Below are positions 1-8,313 of a stretch of 45,854 nucleotides of DNA, piece by piece. The translations under genes were made by a program, and so were the position numbers. Position 1 is the stretch's first letter. Every line of letters starts with the position of its first letter. This DNA comes from Flavobacterium sp. (GTDB lineage Bacteria > Bacteroidota > Bacteroidia > Flavobacteriales > Flavobacteriaceae), in assembly GCA_023259675.1 (NCBI GenBank), contig JALRGT010000024.1:1-45854 (forward strand), written 5' to 3'. The notes beneath the pieces were generated by a model. It was not told the DNA's origin and searched no databases. It saw only the letters and a list, made by a program, of their open reading frames with translations.

Positions 1-396
1 ATTCGTATCGAAGCTTCTTCTGGATTGACAGCTGAAGAAATCGAAAAAATGAAACAAGATGCTGAAGCTAACGCTGAATCTGACAAAATTGCAAGAGAAA
101 GAGCTGAAAAATTGAACGAAGCAGATGCTATGATTTTCCAAACTGAATCTCAATTGAAAGAGCTTGGAGATAAATTATCTGACGAAAACAAAGTAGCTGT
201 AGAATACGCTTTAACTGAATTGAGAATGGCGCACCAATCTCAAGATATTCCAGCTATTCAAACTGCATTAGATAATATCAATGCTGCTTGGAAAACTGCT
301 ACAGAAGCAATGTACGCGCAAGGTCAAGCTGCTGCTGAACCTCAAGCTGCTGAAGGTGACAATGTTCAAGACGTAGATTACGAAGAAGTAAAATAA
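1..396 (+). CDS. dnaK: Chaperone protein DnaK (Hsp70), C-terminal fragment
   Basis: The reading frame is open from the first base of the window, so the 5' part of the gene lies outside. The visible 131 residues are the end of the substrate-binding domain ([10 protein letters not shown], then [11 protein letters not shown]) followed by the helical lid and a Gln/Ala/Glu-rich tail ending in DVDYEEVK. This matches the EEVD-like acidic tail of bacterial DnaK. DnaK is the ATP-dependent cytosolic Hsp70 that works with DnaJ and GrpE in protein folding and stress recovery. An in-frame TTG at 25 is internal to the conserved domain and is not a start. The gene is followed by two strong terminators. The assignment is secure although only the tail is present. 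Confidence 0.95.
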   Translation: MRIEASSGLTAEEIEKMKQDAEANAESDKIARERAEKLNEADAMIFQTESQLKELGDKLSDENKVAVEYALTELRMAHQSQDIPAIQTALDNINAAWKTATEAMYAQGQAAAEPQAAEGDNVQDVDYEEVK

Positions 397-475
397 GCAG
401 AGAACTCCCGATGAATCGGGATGAGAATCGCTTATCCCGATTTTTATCGAGATCTTTTGAAAATCATAAATAATG

Positions 476-507
476 AAAAACCGAGCCAGAAATGGCTCGG
501 TTTTTTT
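476..507 (+). terminator. Rho-independent terminator after dnaK
   Basis: An 8-bp GC-rich stem CCGAGCCA/TGGCTCGG (481-488 and 493-500) closes a GAAA loop. Five A residues precede it and seven T residues follow, so it may work in both directions. Confidence 0.9.
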
Positions 508-523
508 ATGGTCTATTTTCATT

Positions 524-565
524 AAACCCAACTGGTTATAAAAACAGTTGGGTTTTTGTTTTTTG
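524..565 (+). terminator. Second terminator downstream of dnaK
   Basis: An 11-bp perfect stem AAACCCAACTG/CAGTTGGGTTT (524-534 and 545-555) has a 10-nt loop and is followed by a T-rich run. It is a back-up terminator 16 bp past the first one. Confidence 0.85.
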
Positions 566-628
566 TTAAATTTAATCATTTAAAAAGGAAACATGATTTA
601 TCTCATGTGTGAACATCATATTTGAATT

Positions 629-636
629 TATCTTTG
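629..636 (+). promoter_or_regulatory. Candidate -7 box (TATCTTTG) for corA
   Basis: TATCTTTG matches the Bacteroidota -7 consensus TAnnTTTG exactly and lies 78 bp upstream of the corA ATG. No clear TTG -33 element lies 17-23 bp further upstream, so this is only a candidate. Confidence 0.45.
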
Positions 637-714
637 TTTTCAAGATAGCAGAAGCGATAAGTAGTTCATCTAAACAAAAAGTTTTTCGTAATATTACTCT
701 GCAAATATTTTAAT

Positions 715-1785
715 ATGAGAAAAATTAAATTCAAAAAAGGTCAAAAAGCACAGCTCAATCATCTCGAATATACCGGCAAGCATAAAAAATTCGAATCCGA
801 AATGCAGTTGTTTGTTTATGATGATGCTGATTTTGTAGAGTTTCCAGATATTGAGATTACCGATTTTAAAAAAGGAATCAATAATCAAAAAAACAACTGG
901 CTCAACTTACACGGATTGAATGAAATTGATCTCATTGAGGCTATCGGGGCTTTTTTTAAAATCGATTATTTTTTGCTTTCTGATATTTTAAATACGTCGC
1001 GAAGAACAAAACTCGAAGAATATTCGGATATGTTGTTTTTCAATATCAAGTCGATGTTGCCCGCGGAACATTCCGATAATATAAGTGTTGAACAAATTAG
1101 TTTTTTATTGAAAGATGGAATTTTAATTTCTTTTCAGGAAAAACGGAGTGATTTTTTTACGCATATCAGAGAGAGAATCAGGAATCATTCGGGTATTGTT
1201 CGAACTAAAAAAGTAGACTTTTTGCTTTATCTTTTGTTGGATGCCATTATGGAAAATTTTTACATCACGATAGAAAACGAAGAAGATAAAGTAGAAGAGT
1301 TGATTCGCATTTCAAAAGAAAGTGCCGATCCGTCTATTTTAGTGAGAATTGAGAAACATAGGGATAATTTTAATTTTTTAAAACGAGCCATAATTCCACT
1401 TCGAGATTCTTTGCTTGCCATAAAAAACCTAAAGGAAGAGGAGGAATTTAAATGTATTGAATCGGATTCTTTCGGCTATTTTTCCAGATTACATCAAAAA
1501 AGTTTAGAGCTTTTGGAACAAATAGAATCCGATATGGGGATGTTAGAAAGTGCTTCGAATTTCTTTTTTTCTTCGCAATCTCATAAAATGAATGAAATTA
1601 TGAAAACCCTGACGATAGTTTCGGCAATTTTTATTCCGTTAACTTTCATTGCGGGGATATATGGGATGAATTTTGAACACATGCCTGAATTGAAATATCA
1701 AAATGGGTATTATGTTGTAATTGGAATAATGGTTTTGATAGTGATAGCAATGATGATTTACTTTAAAAAAAGGCGTTGGTTTTAG
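715..1785 (+). CDS. corA: CorA-family magnesium/divalent cation transporter
   Basis: The 356-residue protein has the CorA layout. A long soluble alpha/beta and helical N-terminal part (about residues 1-290) is followed by two closely spaced transmembrane helices (about 295-316 and 333-350) near the C-terminus. The signature YGMNF loop (GMN at 317-319) sits between the helices and forms the outer mouth of the pentameric channel. The basic KKRRW tail is typical. The family imports Mg2+ (sometimes Co2+ or Ni2+) across the inner membrane. The ATG follows an AT-rich leader with a TAnnTTTG box. The gene appears monocistronic, between dnaK terminators and pta. Confidence 0.93.
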   Translation: MRKIKFKKGQKAQLNHLEYTGKHKKFESEMQLFVYDDADFVEFPDIEITDFKKGINNQKNNWLNLHGLNEIDLIEAIGAFFKIDYFLLSDILNTSRRTKLEEYSDMLFFNIKSMLPAEHSDNISVEQISFLLKDGILISFQEKRSDFFTHIRERIRNHSGIVRTKKVDFLLYLLLDAIMENFYITIENEEDKVEELIRISKESADPSILVRIEKHRDNFNFLKRAIIPLRDSLLAIKNLKEEEEFKCIESDSFGYFSRLHQKSLELLEQIESDMGMLESASNFFFSSQSHKMNEIMKTLTIVSAIFIPLTFIAGIYGMNFEHMPELKYQNGYYVVIGIMVLIVIAMMIYFKKRRWF

Positions 1786-1856
1786 AGTATAAAGTTTTTA
1801 TGAAGATTAAAATAAAACGATATTAAATAGAATTAGAATAAAAAAAAACGATAAAG

Positions 1857-3950
1857 ATGAATAAGGCCATTTATATTGCAACAAGTGAACACAACTGCGG
1901 AAAATCAATAATAACGCTGGGTTTGATGAGTATGCTTATTGGTAAAACTGCCAAAGTGGGTTATTTTAGACCCATTATTGAAGATTTTGAAGATGGAAAA
2001 TTAGACAATCATATCGAAACGGTAATCAAGTATTTTGGTTTGGATATTGATTTTGATGATGCTTTTGCCATTACGAAAAGTAAATTAATCAAAAAGAAAA
2101 ATAAGGGAAAAATAGGAGAGGTACTCGATTTGATTATCGAAAAATACAAAAAACTGGAAGAACAGTTTGATTTTGTATTGGTGGAAGGAACCAGTTTCAG
2201 TGGTGAAGGTACCGTTATCGAATTGGACATGAATGTGCTTATTGCAAAAAATCTCGGAATTCCAACCATTATTGTTGGTTCGGGAGTTGGTAAAACCTTG
2301 GAAGAGTTAATTGACAGTCTCTATTTGGCCTATGATTCTTTTAAAGTAAAAGATGTAGAAGTCTTGGCGGTTATTGCCAATAAAGTGTTGCCGGAGAATA
2401 TTCAATTGGTTACTGACAGTTTAAAATCAAATTTACCCGAAGAAGTATTAGTCAATTCGATTCCTATTATATCCAGTTTAAATAATCCTACCATTAAAGA
2501 GATTATTGATGAGTTGGACGCCAAAGTATTATTTGGTAACGAATTCCTAAATAATGAAATTGGCAGTTTTAGTGTAGGTGCGATGCAATTAAGGAACTAT
2601 TTGTTGTTCTTGAAAGAGAATGCTTTGGTTATTACACCAGGTGACCGTGCTGATATTATTTTAGGGGTTTTACAGGCTAATGAATCGGCAAATTATCCAG
2701 CGGTTTCGGGAATTGTGCTGACAGGAAATATTTTACCGGAGGACAGTATTTTAAAGTTAATTGAAGGATTGTCTGGTGTTGTGCCAATTATTTCTGTGGA
2801 TGGCGGTACATACAATATTACCAATAAAATAGGAAATATTAAATCTAAGATTTATGCGGATAACACCCAGAAAATAGAAACGTCTATCAATACCTTCGAA
2901 AAGTACGTTGATTTAGATAATTTATCCCAAAAACTAAGTGCTTTTGAAGCGGAAGGAATGACACCAAAAATGTTTCAATACAATTTGGTAAAAAGAGCCA
3001 AAAAACATCGCAAACATATTGTTTTACCGGAAGGAAATGATGACAGAATCATTATAGCCGCTTCCCGATTATTGGCAATGGATGTGGTCGATATTTCGAT
3101 TATTGGAAATAAAAAACAAATAGAAAATAAAGTGGCTGAATTGGGAATCTCTTTTGATTTTTCTAAAGTAAAAATTATAAATCCGATTGAGTCGGAGAAT
3201 TACGAAGACTATGTAAACACCTATTATGAGTTGCGTAAAAATAAGAATGTAACCATCGGAATGGCAAAAGATTTGATGGAAGATGTTTCTTATTTTGGGA
3301 CGATGATGGTGTATAAAGGACATGCAGACGGAATGGTTTCCGGTGCGGCGCATACCACACAACATACTATTTTGCCGGCGTTACAGTTTATCAAAACCAA
3401 ACCGAATTCTACGGTTGTTTCTTCTGTATTTTTTATGTGTTTAGAAGATCGTGTTTCTGTTTTTGGAGATTGTGCCATCAATCCGAATCCAACAGCGGAA
3501 CAACTGGCCGAAATTGCGATTTCATCTGCCGATACCAGTTTGGCATTCGGAATTGAGCCAAAAGTTGCCATGCTTTCCTATTCATCAGGTTCATCCGGTA
3601 AAGGGGATGAGGTGGATAAAGTGAGAACTGCTACCGAGATTGTAAGACAAAAACGCCCTGATATAAAAATTGAAGGACCGATACAATATGATGCTGCGGT
3701 GGATAAAGAAGTGGGACAAAGTAAGATGCCAAATTCAGAAGTGGCAGGGCAGGCGAGTGTACTTATTTTTCCAGATTTAAACACCGGAAACAACACTTAT
3801 AAAGCCGTACAAAGAGAAACAGGAGCTTTGGCTATTGGACCTATGTTGCAAGGATTGAATAAACCGGTAAATGATTTGAGTAGAGGTTGTACGGTTGATG
3901 ATATTATCAATACAGTCGTGATAACAGCTATTCAAGCACAAGGTTTGTAG
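1857..3950 (+). CDS. pta: Phosphate acetyltransferase (long, three-domain form)
   Basis: This 697-residue enzyme interconverts acetyl-CoA and phosphate with acetyl phosphate and CoA, the first step of overflow acetate formation and the reverse step of acetate activation. It is the long form. An N-terminal P-loop BioD/AAA-like domain (about 1-215, with a CGKSII P-loop-like motif near residue 15) comes first, then a DRTGG-type regulatory domain (about 240-340), then the C-terminal catalytic PTA_PTB domain (about 375-690, with HIVLPEGNDDR and YSSGSSGKGDE). It lies 86 bp upstream of ackA on the same strand, the usual pta-ackA operon order. Acetyl phosphate made here may also feed response regulators. 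Confidence 0.96.
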   Translation: MNKAIYIATSEHNCGKSIITLGLMSMLIGKTAKVGYFRPIIEDFEDGKLDNHIETVIKYFGLDIDFDDAFAITKSKLIKKKNKGKIGEVLDLIIEKYKKLEEQFDFVLVEGTSFSGEGTVIELDMNVLIAKNLGIPTIIVGSGVGKTLEELIDSLYLAYDSFKVKDVEVLAVIANKVLPENIQLVTDSLKSNLPEEVLVNSIPIISSLNNPTIKEIIDELDAKVLFGNEFLNNEIGSFSVGAMQLRNYLLFLKENALVITPGDRADIILGVLQANESANYPAVSGIVLTGNILPEDSILKLIEGLSGVVPIISVDGGTYNITNKIGNIKSKIYADNTQKIETSINTFEKYVDLDNLSQKLSAFEAEGMTPKMFQYNLVKRAKKHRKHIVLPEGNDDRIIIAASRLLAMDVVDISIIGNKKQIENKVAELGISFDFSKVKIINPIESENYEDYVNTYYELRKNKNVTIGMAKDLMEDVSYFGTMMVYKGHADGMVSGAAHTTQHTILPALQFIKTKPNSTVVSSVFFMCLEDRVSVFGDCAINPNPTAEQLAEIAISSADTSLAFGIEPKVAMLSYSSGSSGKGDEVDKVRTATEIVRQKRPDIKIEGPIQYDAAVDKEVGQSKMPNSEVAGQASVLIFPDLNTGNNTYKAVQRETGALAIGPMLQGLNKPVNDLSRGCTVDDIINTVVITAIQAQGL

Positions 3951-4036
3951 TTTATATGTTTAAAGATTAAAATATTTAATGATTTAAAAACGAATTATTT
4001 AATACTTCAATCTTGTAATTTTTTAATATTATTTTA

Positions 4037-5233
4037 ATGAAAGTAGTTATAATAAATTCAGGTAGTTCTTCGATAAAATACCAATTAATAGAAATGCCTG
4101 CAAAAGAAGTGATTTGTACCGGTATGATTGATAGAATTGGTTTGGAGTCATCAAATTTTACGTATCAAACCAATACAAATTGTGTGGAAGAAACTTTGGC
4201 AATTCCCAATCATAAAATTGGTTTAGAAAAAATAGCTAAACTACTGATGGATGAAACGATTGGAGTACTAAAAAGTACCCAAGAAATTGATGCAGTCGGA
4301 CATCGTGTGGTTCATGGAGGGGCTAGTTTTTCGGACACGGTTTTGATTAACGGTGAAGTGAAAGATAAAATTAAACAGCTTTTCGAATTGGCACCGTTGC
4401 ATAATCCTGCCAATTTAGAAGGGATTATTGTGGCCGAAGAAATATTTGCGACTGCAAAACAAGTAGCTGTATTTGATACGGCTTTTCATCAAACCATGCC
4501 GGCTGTTGCCTATAAATATGCTATTCCGAATAAGCTAATGCTAGAAAATAAAATCCGTGCTTACGGATTTCATGGGACTTCACATAAGTATGTTTCAGAA
4601 AAAGCGATAGAATATTTAAAATCTGAAAATGCTCCTTTTCAAAATATCATTACGATACATTTAGGAAACGGTTGTAGTATTACTGCCGTCAAAGACGGAA
4701 AAAGTGTGGAGCATTCGATGGGTTTTGGTCCAAGTAATGGCTTGATTATGGGAACCAGAGCCGGAGATATTGACCAATCGGTAATTTTTTATTTGGTGAA
4801 CACTTTAGGATATACTTTAGAAGAAGTGAATACCTTGTTGAATAAACAAAGCGGTATGCTAGGACTGACCGGATTTAGTGATTTACGTGATATTCAGGAG
4901 CAGGCGGCAAATGGAAATACAGATTGTCAATTGGCATTGGATATGAATGTGTACCGAATCAAAAAATATATTGGTTCTTATACCTCTGTTTTGAACGGAT
5001 TGGATGCCATTGTTTTTACTGCAGGAATTGGCGAAAATTCAGCCTATATCAGGAAACAAGTGTGTACGGGTATGGACTATTTCGGAATAGAAATAGATGA
5101 GTCAAAAAATGATATTCGTTCCAAAGAAATCCGAGAGATAAATCCGGAAGTTTGCAAAACAAAAATATTGGTTATTCCAACAAACGAAGAAGTGGAAATT
5201 GCCAATCAAGTTTATGAATTGATTTTAAATTAA
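4037..5233 (+). CDS. ackA: Acetate kinase
   Basis: This 398-residue ASKHA-fold kinase converts acetyl phosphate and ADP to acetate and ATP. All family landmarks are visible: N-terminal NSGSSSIKYQL, GHRVVHGG (substrate-binding Arg), AVFDTAFHQTMP (catalytic Asp), HGTSHKYVS, HLGNGCS, MGTRAGDID (catalytic Arg), GIGENS and C-terminal PTNEEVEIA with the Mg2+-binding Glu. It pairs with the preceding pta. Its last 24 codons are partly duplicated at 20927-20998 on the far side of the PUL, which suggests that the 3' end was rebuilt when the PUL entered. A terminator follows 10 bp after the stop codon. Confidence 0.97.
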   Translation: MKVVIINSGSSSIKYQLIEMPAKEVICTGMIDRIGLESSNFTYQTNTNCVEETLAIPNHKIGLEKIAKLLMDETIGVLKSTQEIDAVGHRVVHGGASFSDTVLINGEVKDKIKQLFELAPLHNPANLEGIIVAEEIFATAKQVAVFDTAFHQTMPAVAYKYAIPNKLMLENKIRAYGFHGTSHKYVSEKAIEYLKSENAPFQNIITIHLGNGCSITAVKDGKSVEHSMGFGPSNGLIMGTRAGDIDQSVIFYLVNTLGYTLEEVNTLLNKQSGMLGLTGFSDLRDIQEQAANGNTDCQLALDMNVYRIKKYIGSYTSVLNGLDAIVFTAGIGENSAYIRKQVCTGMDYFGIEIDESKNDIRSKEIREINPEVCKTKILVIPTNEEVEIANQVYELILN

Positions 5234-5243
5234 AAAAAGTTCG

Positions 5244-5272
5244 AAAAGCTTCTCAAAAGAGAAGCTTTTTTT
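5244..5272 (+). terminator. Intrinsic terminator of ackA
   Basis: The stem AGCTTCTC/GAGAAGCT (5247-5254 and 5259-5266) has an AAAA loop, flanking A and T runs and a U-rich tail. It separates pta-ackA from the PUL regulator. Confidence 0.88.
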
Positions 5273-5298
5273 ATACTTCTCTATTAAATAAATCTAGT

Positions 5299-5306
5299 TA
5301 TATTTG
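5299..5306 (+). promoter_or_regulatory. -7 box TATATTTG of the PUL regulator gene
   Basis: TATATTTG is an exact TAnnTTTG match. It contains the in-frame TTG at 5304, which therefore cannot be the translation start. Transcription would begin a few bases downstream and translation at TTG 5325. No clear -33 TTG is seen. Confidence 0.6.
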
Positions 5307-5324
5307 GGTATAAAACCACAAATT

Positions 5325-8069
5325 TTGAAAACAAACATTCTTAAACTAATCCTTATATATTTTGTATCTTCTCAACTCTACGCACAAGAGTTGCTACCTT
5401 TTGTTGAGAATTACAGTAAATCCAATTATGAAGGGGATAATCAAACTTGGAATGTGGCTCAAGGTAACGACAATGCCATGTACTTTGCCAATAATCATTA
5501 TTTACTAAGATACGATGGCGTAAAATGGGAAAAAAACATGTTACCCAATAAAACAGTCATTCGCTCAATAATGGTTCAAGGTGATAAAGTTTATTCCGGT
5601 TCTTATAAAGAATTTGGTTATTGGATTAGGAAAGATTCCAAGATGCAATATGTTTCCATTTCTGATAAAAGAAATGTTTTTAACGATAGTGATAACGAAG
5701 AAATCTGGAAGATTTTTGAGTTTAATAATAAAATATATTTCCAGTCTTTTAATAGCCTTTTTCAGTTTGATGGAAAGACAATTAAAAGGCAAAAAATTCC
5801 CTTTTTAGCCTCCTATTGCTTTGTAATTAATAAGCAATTATTAGTTGCATCAGTTGATAAAGGAATTTATGAATTAAAAGATTCAAAGTTCAATAAACTT
5901 GAAAATTGGTCACTTGCTGAGAATAATATTATTCATGCCATTGAAAAAAATCAAAACAAAACATATGTTTTTACCAAGAAGAAAGGTGTTTATGTTGATG
6001 AAAATGGTATTTTGAAAGCTTGGGATAATCCACTAAATGAAATTTTAAAAGGGGCTAATATTAATGTAGCCAAGTTTATTAAAAACAACAAATTAATAGT
6101 AGGGACAGCTAATAAAGGTGTTTTTGTTTTTGATTTGAATTCTGGTAGCTATAAAAACATCAATCGAAATAATGTATTGATGAACAACTCGATATTGAGT
6201 GTTGCAGTAGATAAAGAAAATGATTTATGGCTAGGCTTGGATAATGGTATTGCACATATTGAAGTAAATTCCCCTGTTTCTATTTTTCATGATAATTCTG
6301 GAGCCTTGGGGTCGGTATATTCTGTTGTTAAATCCGATAATGGCTATTTAATGGCATCAAATTATGGTGTTTTTAAATATGAAGGAAATACTTTTTCATT
6401 TGTACCAAATTCACAGGGGCAATCATGGAATATTAGTAAAATAGATAACAAGTATTTAATAGGACATGATGAAGGTACTTTTATTTACGAAAACGGAAGT
6501 TTTTCTAAGCTAAATGGTGTAAATGGGGGATGGAATTTAGTAAAAAGCAGTATAAATAATTCCTATTTGCAAGCCAGTTACAGCGGAGTTTATATTTATG
6601 ATGATTTAAAAAAATCGGATCATACAGTAATGATATCCGGTTTGTTAAAACCTATTAAATATGTCGCACAGAATAAAAAGAATGAGCTCTGGGCTGCCGA
6701 TAATTATAGAGGTTTGTATAGAGTGCTCTATAATGATGCTTATGAAACCACCAAGGTTGAAAACATAACCCAGAAAAGTAAAATTGCCAATGACTTTGGG
6801 GTTAAGATTTTTGAGTTCAGAAACGAAATACTTTTTTTAATTAATAATTCGTGGTACACCTATGATTCCATATCCAATAAATTGGTTAAAAATGATTTTT
6901 TTAATGCCAATTTTTCTAATGTTTCTGATATTGTCAAAATAGATGAAAATTATTTTGTAATACTTCAAGACGGTTTGTTATATCAGGTATATGTTTATGA
7001 AAATAAATTTGTAAAAAACCTTTTTCAGGAAAAATATTACAAAGGAAAAATCATCAACGGTAATTTGAAAATTTTTGAGGATAGAGGAAACTATTTATTG
7101 AATCTTGATGATGGTTTTATCTCTTTTAAATTGAAAAATGACGCCAATCTTAAGCCGAAGGTAAGAATCGAAGCTTTTGATAATGATGTTTTTGTGACTC
7201 ATAACTCAAAGATTCATTATAATTCGGAGTTAAAGATTAATGTGATTTCAGGAAAATATGGGGTAGAGAAACCAAATCTTTTTTACAAATTTGATAAATC
7301 CAATGATTTTTTCCCTATCAAAAACGGATTGATTGTTTTAAACAATTTAGATAGTGGAAGTCACAATTTTGTTGTTTATGATTATAACGGCATAAAGTAT
7401 AACGAAATTACCAATTTTAGTTTTGAAGTGGCAAATCCATGGTATTTTTCTTTTTGGATGATTGTGTTTTATTTATTGGTTATTTGTGGTGTTTCCTATG
7501 TTTATTATAGATGGAATAAAATGCGCTATATCCAAAAAATGAAATTAAGAGAAGAAGAACTGAAGCACCAAAAGAAAATTCTTGAAATGGAGCTTAAGGC
7601 AGAAAATGAATTGAATATTCAAGAGTATGAAAAGCACATTCTTGAATTAGAAGTAATGACTAAATCATCGGAAGTTGCTGGAAAATCACTTTCTATTGCC
7701 AAACAAAGCGAAATGATTGAAAAAATTCAGCACATTTTAGAATCTGAAAAAGATTTTAGTAAGCTTAAAAATGAAATTAAAAAAGTTATCAAAATAAACG
7801 AAGTGTATAAACACGAATGGGAGACTTTTGAAACTAATTTAAATCAAATTCATAATGAATTTATTACGAAGCTATCTAAGAAATATCCATATTTAACTTC
7901 AAAGGATATTAAGCTATCTGTTTACCTTAAAATGAATCTTTCTTCCAAGGAAATTGCACCTCTGATGAATATTTCCTTTAGAGGAGTTGAATTGCATAGA
8001 TATCGTTTAAGAAAGAAGTTAGACTTGTCTCAAGAGGATAATTTATCTAAATTTTTATTAAGTCTATAA
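5325..8069 (+). CDS. Membrane-spanning PUL regulator: periplasmic beta-propeller/triple-Y sensor with LuxR-type HTH
   Basis: This protein of about 914 residues has a signal-like N-terminus (KTNILKLILIYFVSSQLYAQ), then a long propeller-like sensor region with recurring short beta-strand repeats, a Y_Y_Y-like Ig domain (about 610-700), one transmembrane helix (about 707-728, FWMIVFYLLVICGVSYVYY), a charged coiled coil and a C-terminal HTH (SSKEIAPLMNISFRGVELHRYRLRKKL). No histidine-kinase or receiver domain is present, so it resembles SusR-type one-component regulators that sense oligosaccharide in the periplasm and activate the adjacent susCD genes. No ATG fits. TTG 5325 is preferred because it starts a good signal peptide and lies downstream of the -7 box, whereas TTG 5304 is inside that box. 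It sits directly upstream of the SusC gene. Confidence 0.85.
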   Translation: MKTNILKLILIYFVSSQLYAQELLPFVENYSKSNYEGDNQTWNVAQGNDNAMYFANNHYLLRYDGVKWEKNMLPNKTVIRSIMVQGDKVYSGSYKEFGYWIRKDSKMQYVSISDKRNVFNDSDNEEIWKIFEFNNKIYFQSFNSLFQFDGKTIKRQKIPFLASYCFVINKQLLVASVDKGIYELKDSKFNKLENWSLAENNIIHAIEKNQNKTYVFTKKKGVYVDENGILKAWDNPLNEILKGANINVAKFIKNNKLIVGTANKGVFVFDLNSGSYKNINRNNVLMNNSILSVAVDKENDLWLGLDNGIAHIEVNSPVSIFHDNSGALGSVYSVVKSDNGYLMASNYGVFKYEGNTFSFVPNSQGQSWNISKIDNKYLIGHDEGTFIYENGSFSKLNGVNGGWNLVKSSINNSYLQASYSGVYIYDDLKKSDHTVMISGLLKPIKYVAQNKKNELWAADNYRGLYRVLYNDAYETTKVENITQKSKIANDFGVKIFEFRNEILFLINNSWYTYDSISNKLVKNDFFNANFSNVSDIVKIDENYFVILQDGLLYQVYVYENKFVKNLFQEKYYKGKIINGNLKIFEDRGNYLLNLDDGFISFKLKNDANLKPKVRIEAFDNDVFVTHNSKIHYNSELKINVISGKYGVEKPNLFYKFDKSNDFFPIKNGLIVLNNLDSGSHNFVVYDYNGIKYNEITNFSFEVANPWYFSFWMIVFYLLVICGVSYVYYRWNKMRYIQKMKLREEELKHQKKILEMELKAENELNIQEYEKHILELEVMTKSSEVAGKSLSIAKQSEMIEKIQHILESEKDFSKLKNEIKKVIKINEVYKHEWETFETNLNQIHNEFITKLSKKYPYLTSKDIKLSVYLKMNLSSKEIAPLMNISFRGVELHRYRLRKKLDLSQEDNLSKFLLSL

Positions 8070-8130
8070 ATAATAGTTTTATTTTTTATTCATTTTGTAT
8101 TTTTTATACTCTTTTTTTATGTGATTCGAA

Positions 8131-8231
8131 TACATCATTACTACATCATAATGAAATGTTAACGAATTTTAATAATTGGTTAATCGGCACTATATCAATT
8201 GTTTATGTGTGATTTCTGATGTAATGATGTA
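8131..8231. promoter_or_regulatory. Candidate operator repeats upstream of susC
   Basis: TACATCAT occurs twice, 11 bp apart (8131-8138 and 8142-8149). Its exact reverse complement ATGATGTA occurs at 8224-8231, preceded by a half match TGATGTA at 8217-8223. Helical spacing and inverted arrangement upstream of the SusC promoter suggest binding sites for the HTH regulator encoded just upstream. This is inference from repeats only. Confidence 0.4.
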
Positions 8232-8247
8232 GCTATGTAGTAGTGCG

Positions 8248-8283
8248 TTTTGATGTGTTGTACGGTTCTTATTGTTTAATTTG
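8248..8283 (+). promoter_or_regulatory. Candidate promoter of the susC operon
   Basis: TTTTG (8248-8252) and TTAATTTG (8276-8283) are separated by 23 bp and resemble the Bacteroidota TTTG-N-TAnnTTTG promoter, with one mismatch in the -7 box. The box ends 30 bp before the susC ATG. Confidence 0.45.
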
Positions 8284-8313
8284 GCTCCACTAACTTTAAC
8301 ATTTATTAACCGT

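Larger units (their letters stand above)
397..714. other. Intergenic region dnaK-corA
   Basis: This 318-bp gap has no convincing gene. It holds a set of CCCGAT/ATCGGG inverted repeats just after dnaK (406-452), two intrinsic terminators (476-507 and 524-565) and a candidate promoter for the next gene (629-636). The reverse-strand reading frame across 268-579 overlaps the dnaK tail and is not supported by any recognisable domain. Confidence 0.7.

Noticed and set aside
268..579. Reverse-strand ORF overlapping the dnaK tail
   Set aside because: It overlaps dnaK and both terminators, has no recognisable domain, and its composition is that of antisense reading of coding and hairpin DNA.
5304..5324. 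TTG 5304 as the start of the PUL regulator
   Set aside because: It lies inside an exact TAnnTTTG promoter box and adds residues ahead of the signal peptide; TTG 5325 fits better.
8272..8313. Upstream TTG start for the SusC protein
   Set aside because: It puts 14 residues before a normal signal peptide and overlaps the promoter; the ATG at 8314 is the natural start.
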